Made by a program: the position numbers and the translations under genes. A stretch of 64,000 nt of DNA from Albugo candida (taxonomy: Eukaryota; Oomycota; Peronosporomycetes; Albuginales), in assembly GCA_040437565.1 (NCBI GenBank), contig JBDOQK010000016.1, positions 1-64,000 of the forward strand, read 5' to 3'. Positions 36,088 through 49,800 of this stretch are shown here, in pieces (position 1 is the stretch's first letter; the number at the start of each line of letters is the position of its first letter). The notes below the pieces were generated by a model that was given only the letters and a program-made list of their open reading frames with translations, made no database searches and was not told the origin of the DNA.

Positions 36088-36889
36088 ATTCAGATTCACC
36101 AGCTTATCTGTTAGCATTCTCCTAGCAACTTTTAGCTTCTGCTGGACCAGCCGAATTAGATGACATTGCAGAGTAATTTGAAATTGGTAGAAATTAAGCT
36201 TATTGCAGCAGAAATGCCGTATGTCTTGTCCACAGATTTAAATACTTACGACGCAGCCACCAAAATGCGACAAACTTGCGGGATATTATCTGCCGAAAAA
36301 AGTGATCGAGTTGGTCCAATTGGCTATGCTTCACTCTCAGTGGTAGCCAAAACATATTTATAACCTCGTTCGTCACTAAAGCGATGCTTCAGTACGACAT
36401 CTCACAACACCCGAGTGTTCTGATGTTTGATTGCAATTNNNNNNNNNNNNNNNNNNNNNNNNNNNNNNNNNNNNNNNNNNNNNNNNNNNNNNNNNNNNNN
36501 NNNNNNNNNNNNNNNNNNNNNNNNNNNNNNNNNNNNNNATTCAGATTCACCAGCTTATCTGTTAGCATTCTCCTAGCAACTTTTAGCTTCTGCTGGACCA
36601 GCCGAATTAGATGACATTGCAGAGTAATTTGAAATTGGTAGAAATTAAGCTTATTGCAGCAGAAATGCCGTATGTCTTGTCCACAGATTTAAATACTTAC
36701 GACGCAGCCACCAAAATGCGACAAACTTGCGGGATATTATCTGCCGAAAAAAGTGATCGAGTTGGTCCAATTGGCTATGCTTCACTCTCAGTGGTAGCCA
36801 AAACATATTTATAACCTCGTTCGTCACTAAAGCGATGCTTCAGTACGACATCTCACAACACCCGAGTGTTCTGATGTTTGATTGCAATT
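36088..36889. repeat. 351-bp perfect duplication flanking a 100-N gap (assembly artefact)
   Basis: Bases 36,088-36,438 and 36,539-36,889 are identical at an offset of 451, with Ns at 36,439-36,538 between them. It lies in non-coding DNA. It contains a 67-codon plus-strand frame in each copy (36,160-36,363 and 36,611-36,814), which is therefore one sequence counted twice. Confidence 0.95.
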
Positions 36890-39551
36890 GCAGTTGTCAA
36901 TTTGCACTGGAACGTGCATACTCAATCATTAATGATCGCCGCCGTATGATGAGGTTCAAGTAGATTTTTTGAAGGGTAAAGTTCCAGCTCCTTGCAGATA
37001 TCTCGTCTCAAGGATGGAAAGATAGAAAAATCACGGATATTCAAAGAAGCGCCATCCTTGCCAAGTTCAGAAAAACACTAACTTTTGCATGAACCTTAAT
37101 CTTGCGCATGCATAGCATCACGTACAGTTCCCAAAGTCGGAAGCGTCCGATATCGAGGCGATTATGCATTCAATGATGGATGGTCGGTCTTGCCTGCAAA
37201 AGCGGAGAGACGAGCCTTTGCGATATGGCAGTGTCCACTTCTCCTGTAAGTTTGGAAAATGTCATCAATCCTGATAAAGAGCTTCTGCATGCTATCTCAG
37301 TAGTCATCAGATCGATACGGAGACCAGTGCTCAATGTACATTCCAGAACAACGGCGAATTCGTGCCAAACACTGGAGTTAAGCGCATTACCATGGTTAAG
37401 CTTAAAACCCAACACGTCATCTGGGTCTGTAGTGTTGGCAGTTCCTTCCGAAAGGTAGTCTCTAGCAAATTCGTCATCACTTTCACATTTTAAATCCACT
37501 TTGGCGTACCTACTTGTCCGGAAAAAACGGTTAAAGGGGCAGCATCTCAGCGAACCGCATCTGAAAAGGAAATATATGGGTTTAAGAGTCAGCGATATAT
37601 ATGTGGAGCTTAGAAAAATGGAGATTGTAGTCAGCCTGGCGCATGAAAATTAAGTTCAGCGACGTGTAGGTAGCTCTATAATTGGGGTTCTTCCACAAAA
37701 GTTATCATAGAAGTCCGCTTAAGAGTGCCGTGTTGTTCGTGATTTACGACGGGCAAACGCTTGCTCAGATGTTTAGGGGCACAGACACAGAAGAGCGCTA
37801 ATTTACATGGTCTCAAATCCTCTTGTAACGGATCTTACCACCGACACAACTCCCAACCCAAGATCCATAAAATTAGAAAGCAGAAAAACGATTTTGCGGT
37901 CGATCTTTTTATAATCATGACAGGCATTCTCGCACACACTTCTTTACATGATGCACTTGTAGAGATGCTGCCCCAATCGCCTCAGTATCGTTCTCGCTTC
38001 CTTTCTGCAGGAGAAATAGGTTCTGCTCAACCAATACAAAAAAAAACGAACTGATGCAGTACATTCGTGGAGTATTGGAAATATCTCCGCGTAGCATATA
38101 CTTGAGACTAGCCTAACCACGTTCTGGATCAGGATCGTAGTATCTCATGTCAAGCACTAGCGCGATGCGTCAAAGTTACTCCTGCCAATCAGCCGTCGAT
38201 GACAGAAGCAACGACATGATCGCTCAATTCTGACCATTGAACAGCGCTGTAGCATGTAGTGTATCGGCGAATAAATTAATCGTTGATTGAAGTCATTTGC
38301 CATCGATGAAAGCGCTCACGTCTAAAAACCCCTATACTAAGAATACTCACGTCTTCAACATTACACATACTATTCCATATGCAATTCTAAATCAGAAAAG
38401 GAGCGCTCATCCTGCATGAATATCAGGGGCGCCGAAAGCCTTGCTGTGTTCAATGTCTGACCACAAGCGTTTGTTAGAGTTCACTTTCAATAAGCTGCTT
38501 GATAGCGCTATTCACAAAGTCACCAAATTGAAAAATGTTGCAGATGTAGTGCACCTGCAACATCGGCAAGCACAGAAAGCATTTGAGGTGGCCTTCGCAT
38601 ACTCTGCCAATTTAACATCTAGAAGTGGGCAAAGATCACACAGTTGGGCAACTTTGAGACCCCAAAATCTCATTTACTCGGCTTCGCCATGCTGTATTTG
38701 AAGAGAACGTCCGACTTTTTTGGCATGTAGACATTCGAAATGCGCGCTTCTCACTGACGAAAACGGCATGCATTTGAGATCGCGCCGATGCTGATTTGGC
38801 ACTCTCGAAGAAATGGACACTAAATAAGTGTCTTGTGCGTGCAATCATTTACAATCATGAACTATTATTCATATCGATTCAGGAAGTAGCTTTGGAATGC
38901 TTCGAATGTGGGGCTATAGAACACTTTCGCATCGGTCGCTTTTGTGTATGGCAAATTCATCGATTATCACATTGGAACAGTATATTCGATGCGGCACACA
39001 AGATACAATCGTCACAAAGAAATTGGCCTTGAATCAGTGAAACGCAAGCAAACGGTAGTGCATTTTCTTGTCTCTAGCAACCTGCGTCAATTCTTCTCTG
39101 TTTGTATAAAGGCGATGTTAAAAAAACTTCAGAGTGCTAGTGTAAAATCTTATACTTTAGTGTAGGCACTAAACAATCGCATGACGCCTTCTCATAAGGC
39201 TGCCAAACTAGCGAATCCCTCTGGCGGGTTTATGGCCATTCCACAGTGAAATTTTGTAAGAAAATATTTTCTCTCGAGCTGGTGCTTCGTCCACGACACA
39301 CACTTCTTTACCGAACGAATACATTCCAAACATGTACTGGATTCTAGGTGCCATGTACAGCGTGGAAGTGACAAAGTTTGCAACTTGCGATTCCTGGCAT
39401 CACAATCAATGCCATTGCTCTGCACTTCCACTACGCTATGCCCAATTCACAAAGCCAGCGCTCTTGCAGAGATTTTGAAATTGAGAAGATATAGTAACTT
39501 CAATGCCCTGTCTATAGAGCTGCATTTGGGGTTGTATTTTCTAGTTTTTGT

Positions 39552-39560
39552 GCTCATTTC
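39552..39560 (+). promoter_or_regulatory. Possible initiator-like element upstream of CSB
   Basis: GCTCATTTC matches the first nine positions of the oomycete initiator consensus, but the following bases do not match and it lies about 160 bases before the ATG at 39,718, further than usual. Weak candidate. Confidence 0.2.
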
Positions 39561-39717
39561 TGTCCTGTAGTGGTAGCAGCAGAGTTGCATTGTATGCGCA
39601 CGAATTGTAAGGACGGTCATTGGTTTAAACAGAAACGCTAATTGCAATTTCTCAGCACGTTACGTCATTGGATCAGAATAGCTGAAACGAAGGCTATGAG
39701 GTTTACAAAGTAAAGGC

Positions 39718-42700
39718 ATGCAAACAGCGTACATAGACGAGCATTCTGAAAGCGACTACGATGTCAGAGACCAAGTTTCTCAAGATGAAGACTGGATCAG
39801 TAGTGTTGAAAGTGAGGATTCGGCTAGCTTCATCAAGCATGAGAAAAGTGTCAAAAAGCTAAAAGTGGCGCCAAATAATGTCGATCAGATACATAAAGCA
39901 AAAAGGGACAAAGAACTTGGAAAAGAGCAGAATCGATGGTATGATGATGGTTGTTATCTCAATTATGTTAAAAGATTGGCCGAACATGAGAATCAAATCC
40001 AATGGTGTCTTGATCATGAAGTATCTTGCTTTTACTTTAGATTGAAGGATACAAAAAGCTCAAGTATTATTCAGAACGGCCAGTTCTGTGAAGAGTGTGA
40101 ATATTACCAGTCGGGTGATCTTTATCTCACCGATTCAGGGCTCACTGTTCCTACCTATATATACGCGCAGCTGTATCCACACCAACGTCAGTGCCTCGAA
40201 TGGCTTCATGGGCTGCATGAGCGCAACACCGGTGGAATTTTGGGTGATGAAATGGGTTTAGGAAAAACTGTGCAGATCGTTGCATATGTTGCCGCTATGC
40301 ATGCCGCTAGTCGATTGTGTTCAGTTTTGCTTTTGTGTCCTGCATCCGTCCTTTTACAGTGGACGCGCGAATTTCATAAATGGTACCCGAAAATGCGTAT
40401 CACATTGTTACATAGTACTGGTTCAGGAGTTGTTTTATCGAATAAATCATACGCCGATCTTGTCCATGAGATCGTTGGAGATCACGAACCCAAAGATTCC
40501 TCGGATGAGACTGAGAAAATTTGCGGAACCGGTGGAGTAATCCTCACAACCTACGAAAATGCTCGTCAAAATCAGCAATTACTGTTAAGTATCGACTGGG
40601 ATTACGTCGTTTTAGACGAAGGGCATAGGATTCGAAATCCTGATGCTGACATATCTCTTGTGTGTAAGCAATTTCGCACTGTCCATCGTCTTATACTCAC
40701 AGGCACACCGATACAGAATCACCTTCGGGAACTCTGGTCGCTATTTGATTTTGTTTATCCAGGAAAGCTAGGTACATTACCCACTTTTGAAGATGAATTT
40801 GTTCTTCCAATCAAGACTGGTGGCTATGCAAATGCATCTAAAATGCAAGTCGTGATGGCATACAAGTGTGCCCTGGTACTAAGGGATGTCATCAATCCAT
40901 ACATGCTACGTCGCACTAAGAAAGAGATCCAAGATACTCTTGAATTGCCAGAAAAAATGGAACATATATTATTCTGTCGACTTACTGCCTACCAGTACGA
41001 TCAATATGAAGCATACTTGCGCTCTCCTGAAGTAGCTCGCGTTTTAAATTACGAAGTGCGCCCGTTTCGTGCGATTTCAACACTAAGGCATATATGTAAT
41101 CACCCAGATCTGGTTAAACGTACTGACGATGAGGCTCCACATGCAGAAGATTACGGGTGTATAAAAAAAAGCGGTAAGATGCTGGTATTGCGCAAAATTC
41201 TGGCTATGTGGAAAGACCAGGGGCATCGTGTGCTTCTTTTCACCCAGACGCGTATGATGCTTGATATACTGGAAAGGTTCATGGAACATCATGCATATAA
41301 TCATTGCCGGCTCGATGGGTCCACGCCAGTTAAGGAACGACAGAGACTTTTGGACAAATTCAACGATCCGGAAAGCGATATCTTCATTTTCTTACTTACG
41401 ACACGAGCTGGTGGTATTGGGATTAATCTATCAGGTGCGAATCGTGTCATAATCTTTGATCCGGACTGGAATCCCAGCACCGACATGCAGGCTAGAGAAC
41501 GATCTTGGCGTATTGGTCAAAGTAAACAAGTCACCATCTATCGGCTAATTACAAGTGGGACTATTGAAGAGAAAATCTATCATCGGCAGATATTTAAGCA
41601 ATATCTCACAACAAAGGTGCTACATGACCCAAAGAGAAAGCGCTGTTTCAATCGTCATACTTTGCGCGATCTTTTTACTCTTGCGAGTGGTGCACAACCT
41701 GAAGGTAAAGAAGGGACGAAGGCACACGAAGGTGTTGAGACGACAGATCTTTTTCTTGCCGGGCATGTACCAGTCCCAGTAGCTGAAAATCAAGGTTCCT
41801 TGCAGAATGGAGGCTCTATTGGGCGCGAATCTTTAGAAAAAGCGGAATCTGACGAGGGTCTGGAAAACGATACAAGTACGAATAAGTCAAGCGACAACGA
41901 TCGAATTCTGAGGCATTTATTCGACGGAGAAGAAATTCATGGCGTCTTCAACCATGCTGCCATAGAGCACGAAGGTGTACAAAATCAAGAAGCTGATTTA
42001 ATAGAGATGGAATCCTCAAAGATTGCCGAGTCGGCGCTTTCTGCGCTGCGCCAATCTTGCGATTTGGTGCGGCAACAACGCTGTAGTATCTCTACACCAA
42101 CATGGACAGGTAGACAAGGTTATGCTGGTCAACCGGCTAAAACAACCGAAAAAAGAAGACTCGGCGNNNNNNNNNNNNNNNNNNNNNNNNNNNNNNNNNN
42201 NNNNNNNNNNNNNNNNNNNNNNNNNNNNNNNNNNNNNNNNNNNNNNNNNNNNNNNNNNNNNNNNNNATGTGGAAAGACCAGGGGCATCGTGTGCTTCTTT
42301 TCACCCAGACGCGTATGATGCTTGATATACTGGAAAGGTTCATGGAACATCATGCATATAATCATTGCCGGCTCGATGGGTCCACGCCAGTTAAGGAACG
42401 ACAGAGACTTTTGGACAAATTCAACGATCCGGAAAGCGATATCTTCATTTTCTTACTTACGACACGAGCTGGTGGTATTGGGATTAATCTATCAGGTGCG
42501 AATCGTGTCATAATCTTTGATCCGGACTGGAATCCCAGCACCGACATGCAGGCTAGAGAACGATCTTGGCGTATTGGTCAAAGTAAACAAGTCACCATCT
42601 ATCGGCTAATTACAAGTGGGACTATTGAAGAGAAAATCTATCATCGGCAGATATTTAAGCAATATCTCACAACAAAGGTGCTACATGACCCAAAGAGAAA

Positions 42701-43595
42701 GCGCTGTTTCAATCGTCATACTTTGCGCGATCTTTTTACTCTTGCGAGTGGTGCACAACCTGAAGGTAAAGAAGGGACGAAGGCACACGAAGGTGTTGAG
42801 ACGACAGATCTTTTTCTTGCCGGGCATGTACCAGTCCCAGTAGCTGAAAATCAAGGTTCCTTGCAGAATGGAGGCTCTATTGGGCGCGAATCTTTAGAAA
42901 AAGCGGAATCTGACGAGGGTCTGGAAAACGATACAAGTACGAATAAGTCAAGCGACAACGATCGAATTCTGAGGCATTTATTCGACGGAGAAGAAATTCA
43001 TGGCGTCTTCAACCATGCTGCCATAGAGCACGAAGGTGTACAAAATCAAGAAGCTGATTTAATAGAGATGGAATCCTCAAAGATTGCCGAGTCGGCGCTT
43101 TCTGCGCTGCGCCAATCTTGCGATTTGGTGCGGCAACAACGCTGTAGTATCTCTACACCAACATGGACAGGTAGACAAGGTTATGCTGGTCAACCGGCTA
43201 AAACAACCGAAAAAAGAAGACTCGGCGGTCGCAGATCGCGTGTACCGAACAGCTACACGAACCCACATTTATCTTCCAAGGAAATCTTGAGCAAATTCTC
43301 CAATCAGCGGTATGGTATCGTGGACCGTGGACTGCCTGCAAGTGCCAAATCACCTACAAAGGCTAATGCTGACACTTCTGAAGGCGTAACTAGTCTCACG
43401 GAACAAATCCGCGTTTTCCTATTGCACGATAAGTGCAATCACGGCCGCGGCTTTGCGACAGAAGCAATTTTAGATAGATTTGGTCATCTTATAGATCCCA
43501 AGGACAAGCTTACATTTCGAAAGTTACTTCGTGATTTGGCAATTTGTCGGAATGGCAATTGGATTCTGAGGACCGAGTTCATGGATGGTTCGTGA
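39718..43595 (+). CDS. ERCC6: CSB/ERCC6 (Rad26) SNF2-family ATPase of transcription-coupled repair
   Basis: CSB is a DNA-dependent ATPase that binds stalled RNA polymerase II and starts transcription-coupled nucleotide excision repair. Collapsing the 961-bp duplicate and Ns (42,167-42,266) gives 938 residues. The ATG at 39,718 is preceded in frame by TGA 21 bases upstream. Visible motifs: Walker [10 protein letters not shown] (residues about 176-184), DEGH box (about 300), TGTPIQN, a CSB-type block [19 protein letters not shown], in part, with NPYMLRR and CNHPDL, and the second RecA lobe with [11 protein letters not shown] (about 560) and the arginine-finger segment [11 protein letters not shown] (about 590). 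The C-terminus has the CSB winged-helix region ([19 protein letters not shown] to GNWILRTEF). The protein is shorter than human CSB (1,493 aa) mainly before the helicase core. No introns. It is divergent from the HECT gene and 293 bases upstream of SZT2 on the same strand. Confidence 0.93.
41206..43227. repeat. 961-bp perfect duplication flanking a 100-N gap (assembly artefact)
   Basis: Bases 41,206-42,166 and 42,267-43,227 are identical at an offset of 1,061, with Ns at 42,167-42,266. Both lie in the CSB gene and the offset is not a multiple of three, so the written sequence looks like two partial genes. Collapsing one copy and the Ns gives a single frame of 939 codons including stop. Confidence 0.95.
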
Positions 43596-43804
43596 TGCAT
43601 TGTCAAGCGGTTCATCATAGATGACGAGAGGTAGTATTGGCAGCAAATCGTTGCGGATGGTTTATAATTTAACAACCGAGACTAAGACAACCGAGTTTAT
43701 CTGGCTCACTTGTAGAGTCAAAGAGAACTAACTCCGTGAACGAAAATCATCCGGGAAAAGCGGCATCCTATCTCATACAAAATCTTTGACACTGATATGA
43801 ACTC

Positions 43805-43821
43805 GCTCAATTCTTTCAATC
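43805..43821 (+). promoter_or_regulatory. Possible oomycete initiator-like element upstream of SZT2
   Basis: GCTCAATTCTTTCAATC resembles the oomycete initiator consensus (GCTCATTYYNCAWTTT) with one extra base and lies 68-84 bases upstream of the ATG at 43,889, a distance compatible with the short 5' UTRs of oomycetes. The 293-base CSB-SZT2 spacer is otherwise unremarkable. Inferred from motif similarity only. Confidence 0.35.
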
Positions 43822-43888
43822 AAATCTAGTCGTTGATTTCTTAAGTACGTACAACAGCGCACCATTATCCCACCATTTGGTGCGCAAT

Positions 43889-46800
43889 ATGGACTTGTCA
43901 CCGTCAGGTCGCGTGAATAGTGTGCGCGAATTAGTGTTCATTTCTGAGGACACCAATGGAGCAGACACAACCAATTTGAGTTTGTGGCATGCACAAATGT
44001 TATTCAATCAATTGTGTGCTACGAAGGAAAGCTTAAATTCTAATCTAGAAATCGTTGAAGCTGATGATGAGAGAGTGGAAGAAGCTTTAATGACAAGTGA
44101 AAGTGACAGTGATTGGAAGCATGTGAGAACACAGATTAATAAGAGGCGTACAATGTGGAACCGGAAACGCCAAAAGGAAAAAACGGAAGAAGTCTGGAAA
44201 ATCGCTGCCATATCGTATAGCGACGACAGCAACATGAGGAATGATACGGATAAAAACTCCACGTGTTCTCTTGATGTAATTGAAAAAGAACGGGTTGACC
44301 AAACGACTATCTTAAATGATGAACTGAAGCGCAACTCGTGTAATGAATTAATATCATTTACATCCGAAAGCAAAGTATCAATTATATATGAGCAATATCG
44401 ATGCGTATTCTGCCTTGATTTTTCTCCGTCAACCTTTTCAGTCGATCCAAGCACCGGAAAGGTATTCTCGGATTCGATATGCGAAGTGATAGAGGTTGGT
44501 CAGCTTTACATATCTTTTGACTATTATATTGTAAGACGAATTCTCTCTTCAGATTTTCCTCCGCAATCTAACAACAAAAATGATAATTGGTGACTTGAAT
44601 TTCCAGCCAGAAATTCATCTGTCATTACTAGTTCAGGTGCGCCGACATTTCATAATGGAAAGGATTCCAATTGACACTTTAACCATAGGGTGCCGTTCCA
44701 GAGTCTTTATATGTTCTGGTTCAAGGATTTGCTCTGACAACAAATAATCCGCATTATTTGCTGGACATTATTCGAGACAGACTGAAACTGATTGAGAATT
44801 TTTGGGCTTCTAAGATGCGCAATGACGTTGGTTGCAAGCATGGGTCACGTCTGGGCCTAAAAGTTACTGAGAATCTCGCGAGTAGGCAAACCACAACGAC
44901 AAGTCTTTCTCAGATGCTTCGCAATGCTGTGTACGCGCTCAATTCTCTACCCATGGCAGCGTCATCGTTCCTTGTTATCATAACCGATGGTGTTGTGGAT
45001 CAATTCGATGCGTATTCTTACGATGGGCTCTTGATGCAACTGGTTCGTCACGATATCAACTGTCATTTCATTCAACTGGGCGGAAGCATTGCTTCAGATC
45101 AGTGCTTTGGCTATGTTAGCGATACGGATTTTTTGCGTTTCCTCGCAAAGGCCACTGGAGGTAGATATTGGACCTTGGATATGCTCTCCCAAGCTAACTC
45201 ACAAAGTGGTGATAGTATGGTAAGTAAGAGACACTCAAGTAGTCTCATGTGCGTCTCAGAAATCCAGGACGCATGCTTTATCCGCAAATCAAGTCTTTGG
45301 GGGCTCTCTGACCCCGACTTTCAAATTCGACGCTCTCATTACATGCTATCATCCGATGCGAAGTTTCTGATTCCACTAAAATCGTATCAATTATGGCGAG
45401 AAAAGGTTCACGACTATCGAATCGTGGTGGACATTGATCGAATTATCGAAGTGCGCACTCGCGAAGGCTTCAAAATTAGTAAAATATTACCGTTTGATCG
45501 AAATGACGCGGAATCTCACGATCAAAGTGCTACCAACTCGCATGGTACAGATTCTACACGCTACTTGGTATTTGTACTGCAATGGAAGCAAGATGTATGG
45601 ATAGAATATGTTGTTTCTATCACAAAAGAGGTATCCCATCTTGAACAAAGGATGGCAACGACTGTACCCTTCAGCTCTGACGAATGGTACGTCGTAATCA
45701 ACATCATCGCACAAGTGGATTTCTTACAGGCGTTCGAAAGCTGCAAAAACAAAACTCTTGGATTGAGGGATAGCAACAACAGTGCAATTAAAAACGAAGT
45801 AGTCGTCTCAGGTACCCCATTATCACTCCATCATTTCATTCGCAACGTACAAGATGTGGATCGCGTGCTACTTCATCTTGTCACTGCAACTGCGTCAAGT
45901 TATACTACAAAGACAAAACAAGAAGGTGAAAGATCGTACCATGGATTTGGCAGTCCATCGGACATGATGCCATCTCGTCCTCATCCAGTCTTCAAGATCA
46001 TTGGAAATTTAGCGCCTGTACTTTGGCATCGCTGGTTTGCTGTTGACAGATTTGAAATTCTTCAGATTATACCGAATGATATATTCATAAAGAGGATATA
46101 CGGATCGCATGCATTCACCAAAATAGGAACCGCAGCGGAACTTGATAACACCCATCATTTTGGACGGAAATGGGCCGCAGATCCTTCCACATCAGATCAA
46201 AACTACATACGTCGTAAGGAATCTGGTCCTTTCAAAGGCTCTACGCCGGTGCCAGAATTGAACATCAATGAGATATTTCAACTGCTTGGTACTACACAGG
46301 TGAACGACCGAATAGTATCTGTCATCACAAAGTGGTCTACACAGCGAATTTCACAAGATCTATTTCTGAAGTTCCTGCAACCATTGCCACATCGAGCTTT
46401 CAGATTTCGCACCCTTCACAATGAATATTTACGCGTTGCACAAGACGACAGGCTCTGTGGCAATGCATCACACATTGAAACGAATAAACATCTGCATTGC
46501 AAACACTTACGTCGCAAACGTCCAGAGCAGCCGTTTTGTATCATTCGCATTGAGCGCAAGAATCATGTTTTGACAGCGTTTCATGTGGCTTTCTTCTCAG
46601 CAGGATCATCTTTACGCAAGCAGGCAGTATCGAGTCTTAAACAGGTGATCATGGCAGAGGTCAATGATGCCCACTCATCCGTTTTGGCTTGGCATCCTTC
46701 CTTCCAGAAAATCGCGTCATCTCCGACTAGTGGTTCCGTCACCAGCAGTGCAGCAATAACCAAAACAGCAATTGCGTGTCATCGGATGATAAGTCGATTG

Positions 46801-49800
46801 ACAGCAGGTTTCGACATCCTAGCACTCTATAATGAAGAAAGAGCGAAGAAGATTGGGCACGAAACTTGTTTGCCGTTGGAGAAGCAAAGTGGTCTTGCAA
46901 ATTCTTCATGTTGTGGAGGGAGTGATATTGCGTTTCGAGAGACATTTGGATCTTATATGTGGCACATTAATTGGAGATGGAAATTCACAAACAGCACGGA
47001 ATTAGTCAAGATGATGAAGCAGATTCACAAGTCTCGAATCGCTGCGGGATTCTGGGTTCTGGATTGGCATCTACATCAACGAAAGAACAATACCTCTCAC
47101 GGAAGAAGTAACATAACAAAGAACTATAGTTATGCAGCATCAGACCTTGGCGGCCGTTATCAAAAGTACAGAGGCAGCGCCATGAACCTCAACAATCATG
47201 ATGTCAACCCGCTTATGTGGTCAAAACATCGCTACAGAACGACATCTTTCAATGTGGAAAGCGTGACATTTGGACGAGAAATACTCTTGGAGGACAAAAA
47301 TGGGCGCGATCAGTGTATTCTATTGCAATATGGAATGCTTCGCATCTCTGAAACCCGATTGATCACGTCGTTCTGGATGGAACCTCATCATGGCTTGATG
47401 AGGCCCATTACCCAGGATGATTTATGTCGGGATATTTACAGTCATTCAGATCATGCGGTCGGTCACGAGCGTCCAATGCAAAAGCACAAAGGAATGTCAA
47501 GTTTGAGTGTGCGCGCTCCGATTGGCGCTCAAAACGAAGCTACAAATGGCAAGGTCATTGGAGGACCGCTGGGTGAAGGAAAAGAAGTGACTGTCGCAAC
47601 TAATTCGAGCGAAGCGAAACCCCAAACAAATGTGGATGCAGCCGACAAATCATCAAATGTGTCTGGAATGAAATCTCAAATACCAAAGCAGCAAGTGATC
47701 AAGTCTTCTCTCGACACTGGACAGTTGTATCTGTGTGAGAACGATCTACTTCAATTGATCACAGCGTTTCTTTTTCATTGTGATCGACAAGTAGTAGCAT
47801 CTCATCATACATTTTTGACGCTTCGTCAAGCGTTTGAAAGCGTNNNNNNNNNNNNNNNNNNNNNNNNNNNNNNNNNNNNNNNNNNNNNNNNNNNNNNNNN
47901 NNNNNNNNNNNNNNNNNNNNNNNNNNNNNNNNNNNNNNNNNNNTTCTATCACAAAAGAGGTATCCCATCTTGAACAAAGGATGGCAACGACTGTACCCTT
48001 CAGCTCTGACGAATGGTACGTCGTAATCAACATCATCGCACAAGTGGATTTCTTACAGGCGTTCGAAAGCTGCAAAAACAAAACTCTTGGATTGAGGGAT
48101 AGCAACAACAGTGCAATTAAAAACGAAGTAGTCGTCTCAGGTACCCCATTATCACTCCATCATTTCATTCGCAACGTACAAGATGTGGATCGCGTGCTAC
48201 TTCATCTTGTCACTGCAACTGCGTCAAGTTATACTACAAAGACAAAACAAGAAGGTGAAAGATCGTACCATGGATTTGGCAGTCCATCGGACATGATGCC
48301 ATCTCGTCCTCATCCAGTCTTCAAGATCATTGGAAATTTAGCGCCTGTACTTTGGCATCGCTGGTTTGCTGTTGACAGATTTGAAATTCTTCAGATTATA
48401 CCGAATGATATATTCATAAAGAGGATATACGGATCGCATGCATTCACCAAAATAGGAACCGCAGCGGAACTTGATAACACCCATCATTTTGGACGGAAAT
48501 GGGCCGCAGATCCTTCCACATCAGATCAAAACTACATACGTCGTAAGGAATCTGGTCCTTTCAAAGGCTCTACGCCGGTGCCAGAATTGAACATCAATGA
48601 GATATTTCAACTGCTTGGTACTACACAGGTGAACGACCGAATAGTATCTGTCATCACAAAGTGGTCTACACAGCGAATTTCACAAGATCTATTTCTGAAG
48701 TTCCTGCAACCATTGCCACATCGAGCTTTCAGATTTCGCACCCTTCACAATGAATATTTACGCGTTGCACAAGACGACAGGCTCTGTGGCAATGCATCAC
48801 ACATTGAAACGAATAAACATCTGCATTGCAAACACTTACGTCGCAAACGTCCAGAGCAGCCGTTTTGTATCATTCGCATTGAGCGCAAGAATCATGTTTT
48901 GACAGCGTTTCATGTGGCTTTCTTCTCAGCAGGATCATCTTTACGCAAGCAGGCAGTATCGAGTCTTAAACAGGTGATCATGGCAGAGGTCAATGATGCC
49001 CACTCATCCGTTTTGGCTTGGCATCCTTCCTTCCAGAAAATCGCGTCATCTCCGACTAGTGGTTCCGTCACCAGCAGTGCAGCAATAACCAAAACAGCAA
49101 TTGCGTGTCATCGGATGATAAGTCGATTGACAGCAGGTTTCGACATCCTAGCACTCTATAATGAAGAAAGAGCGAAGAAGATTGGGCACGAAACTTGTTT
49201 GCCGTTGGAGAAGCAAAGTGGTCTTGCAAATTCTTCATGTTGTGGAGGGAGTGATATTGCGTTTCGAGAGACATTTGGATCTTATATGTGGCACATTAAT
49301 TGGAGATGGAAATTCACAAACAGCACGGAATTAGTCAAGATGATGAAGCAGATTCACAAGTCTCGAATCGCTGCGGGATTCTGGGTTCTGGATTGGCATC
49401 TACATCAACGAAAGAACAATACCTCTCACGGAAGAAGTAACATAACAAAGAACTATAGTTATGCAGCATCAGACCTTGGCGGCCGTTATCAAAAGTACAG
49501 AGGCAGCGCCATGAACCTCAACAATCATGATGTCAACCCGCTTATGTGGTCAAAACATCGCTACAGAACGACATCTTTCAATGTGGAAAGCGTGACATTT
49601 GGACGAGAAATACTCTTGGAGGACAAAAATGGGCGCGATCAGTGTATTCTATTGCAATATGGAATGCTTCGCATCTCTGAAACCCGATTGATCACGTCGT
49701 TCTGGATGGAACCTCATCATGGCTTGATGAGGCCCATTACCCAGGATGATTTATGTCGGGATATTTACAGTCATTCAGATCATGCGGTCGGTCACGAGCG

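Larger units (their letters stand above)
35361..39717. other. 4.3-kb divergent intergenic region, no recognised gene
   Basis: This lies between the divergently transcribed HECT ligase and CSB genes and must hold both promoters. It contains open frames of 60-110 codons (36,160-36,363 plus, 37,499-37,170 minus, 38,441-38,701 plus, 39,431-39,192 minus) without recognisable motifs. The minus frame 37,499-37,170 (109 codons, starting MDLKCESDDEFARDYL) is the most protein-like. It also contains a 351-bp gap-flanking duplication. It is much longer than the other spacers in this half, so it may contain decayed genes I cannot name. Confidence 0.45.

Noticed and set aside
36160-36814. Two identical small plus-strand genes (67 codons each) in the intergenic region
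   Set aside because: They are the two copies of one gap-flanking duplication and the frame has no recognisable motif.
37170-37499. UPF1-like helicase fragment on the minus strand
   Set aside because: A loose resemblance to the UPF1 1B region crossed my mind, but no diagnostic motif is present and the frame is only 109 codons.
1091-38800. A near-identical 20-mer (GATGCTGATTTSGCACTCTC) at about 1,091 and 38,789 suggesting a dispersed repeat
   Set aside because: The similarity stops immediately on both sides; a match of this size is not far from chance in 64 kb.
39192-39431. Cysteine-rich minus-strand frame upstream of CSB as a small secreted protein or effector
   Set aside because: No signal peptide, no RxLR or CHxC motif, and no family match that I can recall. 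The frame is short enough to arise by chance.
42267-43595. A second, shorter SNF2 helicase gene downstream of CSB
   Set aside because: Its first 961 bases are identical to 41,206-42,166 and it abuts a 100-N gap. It is the end of the same CSB gene.
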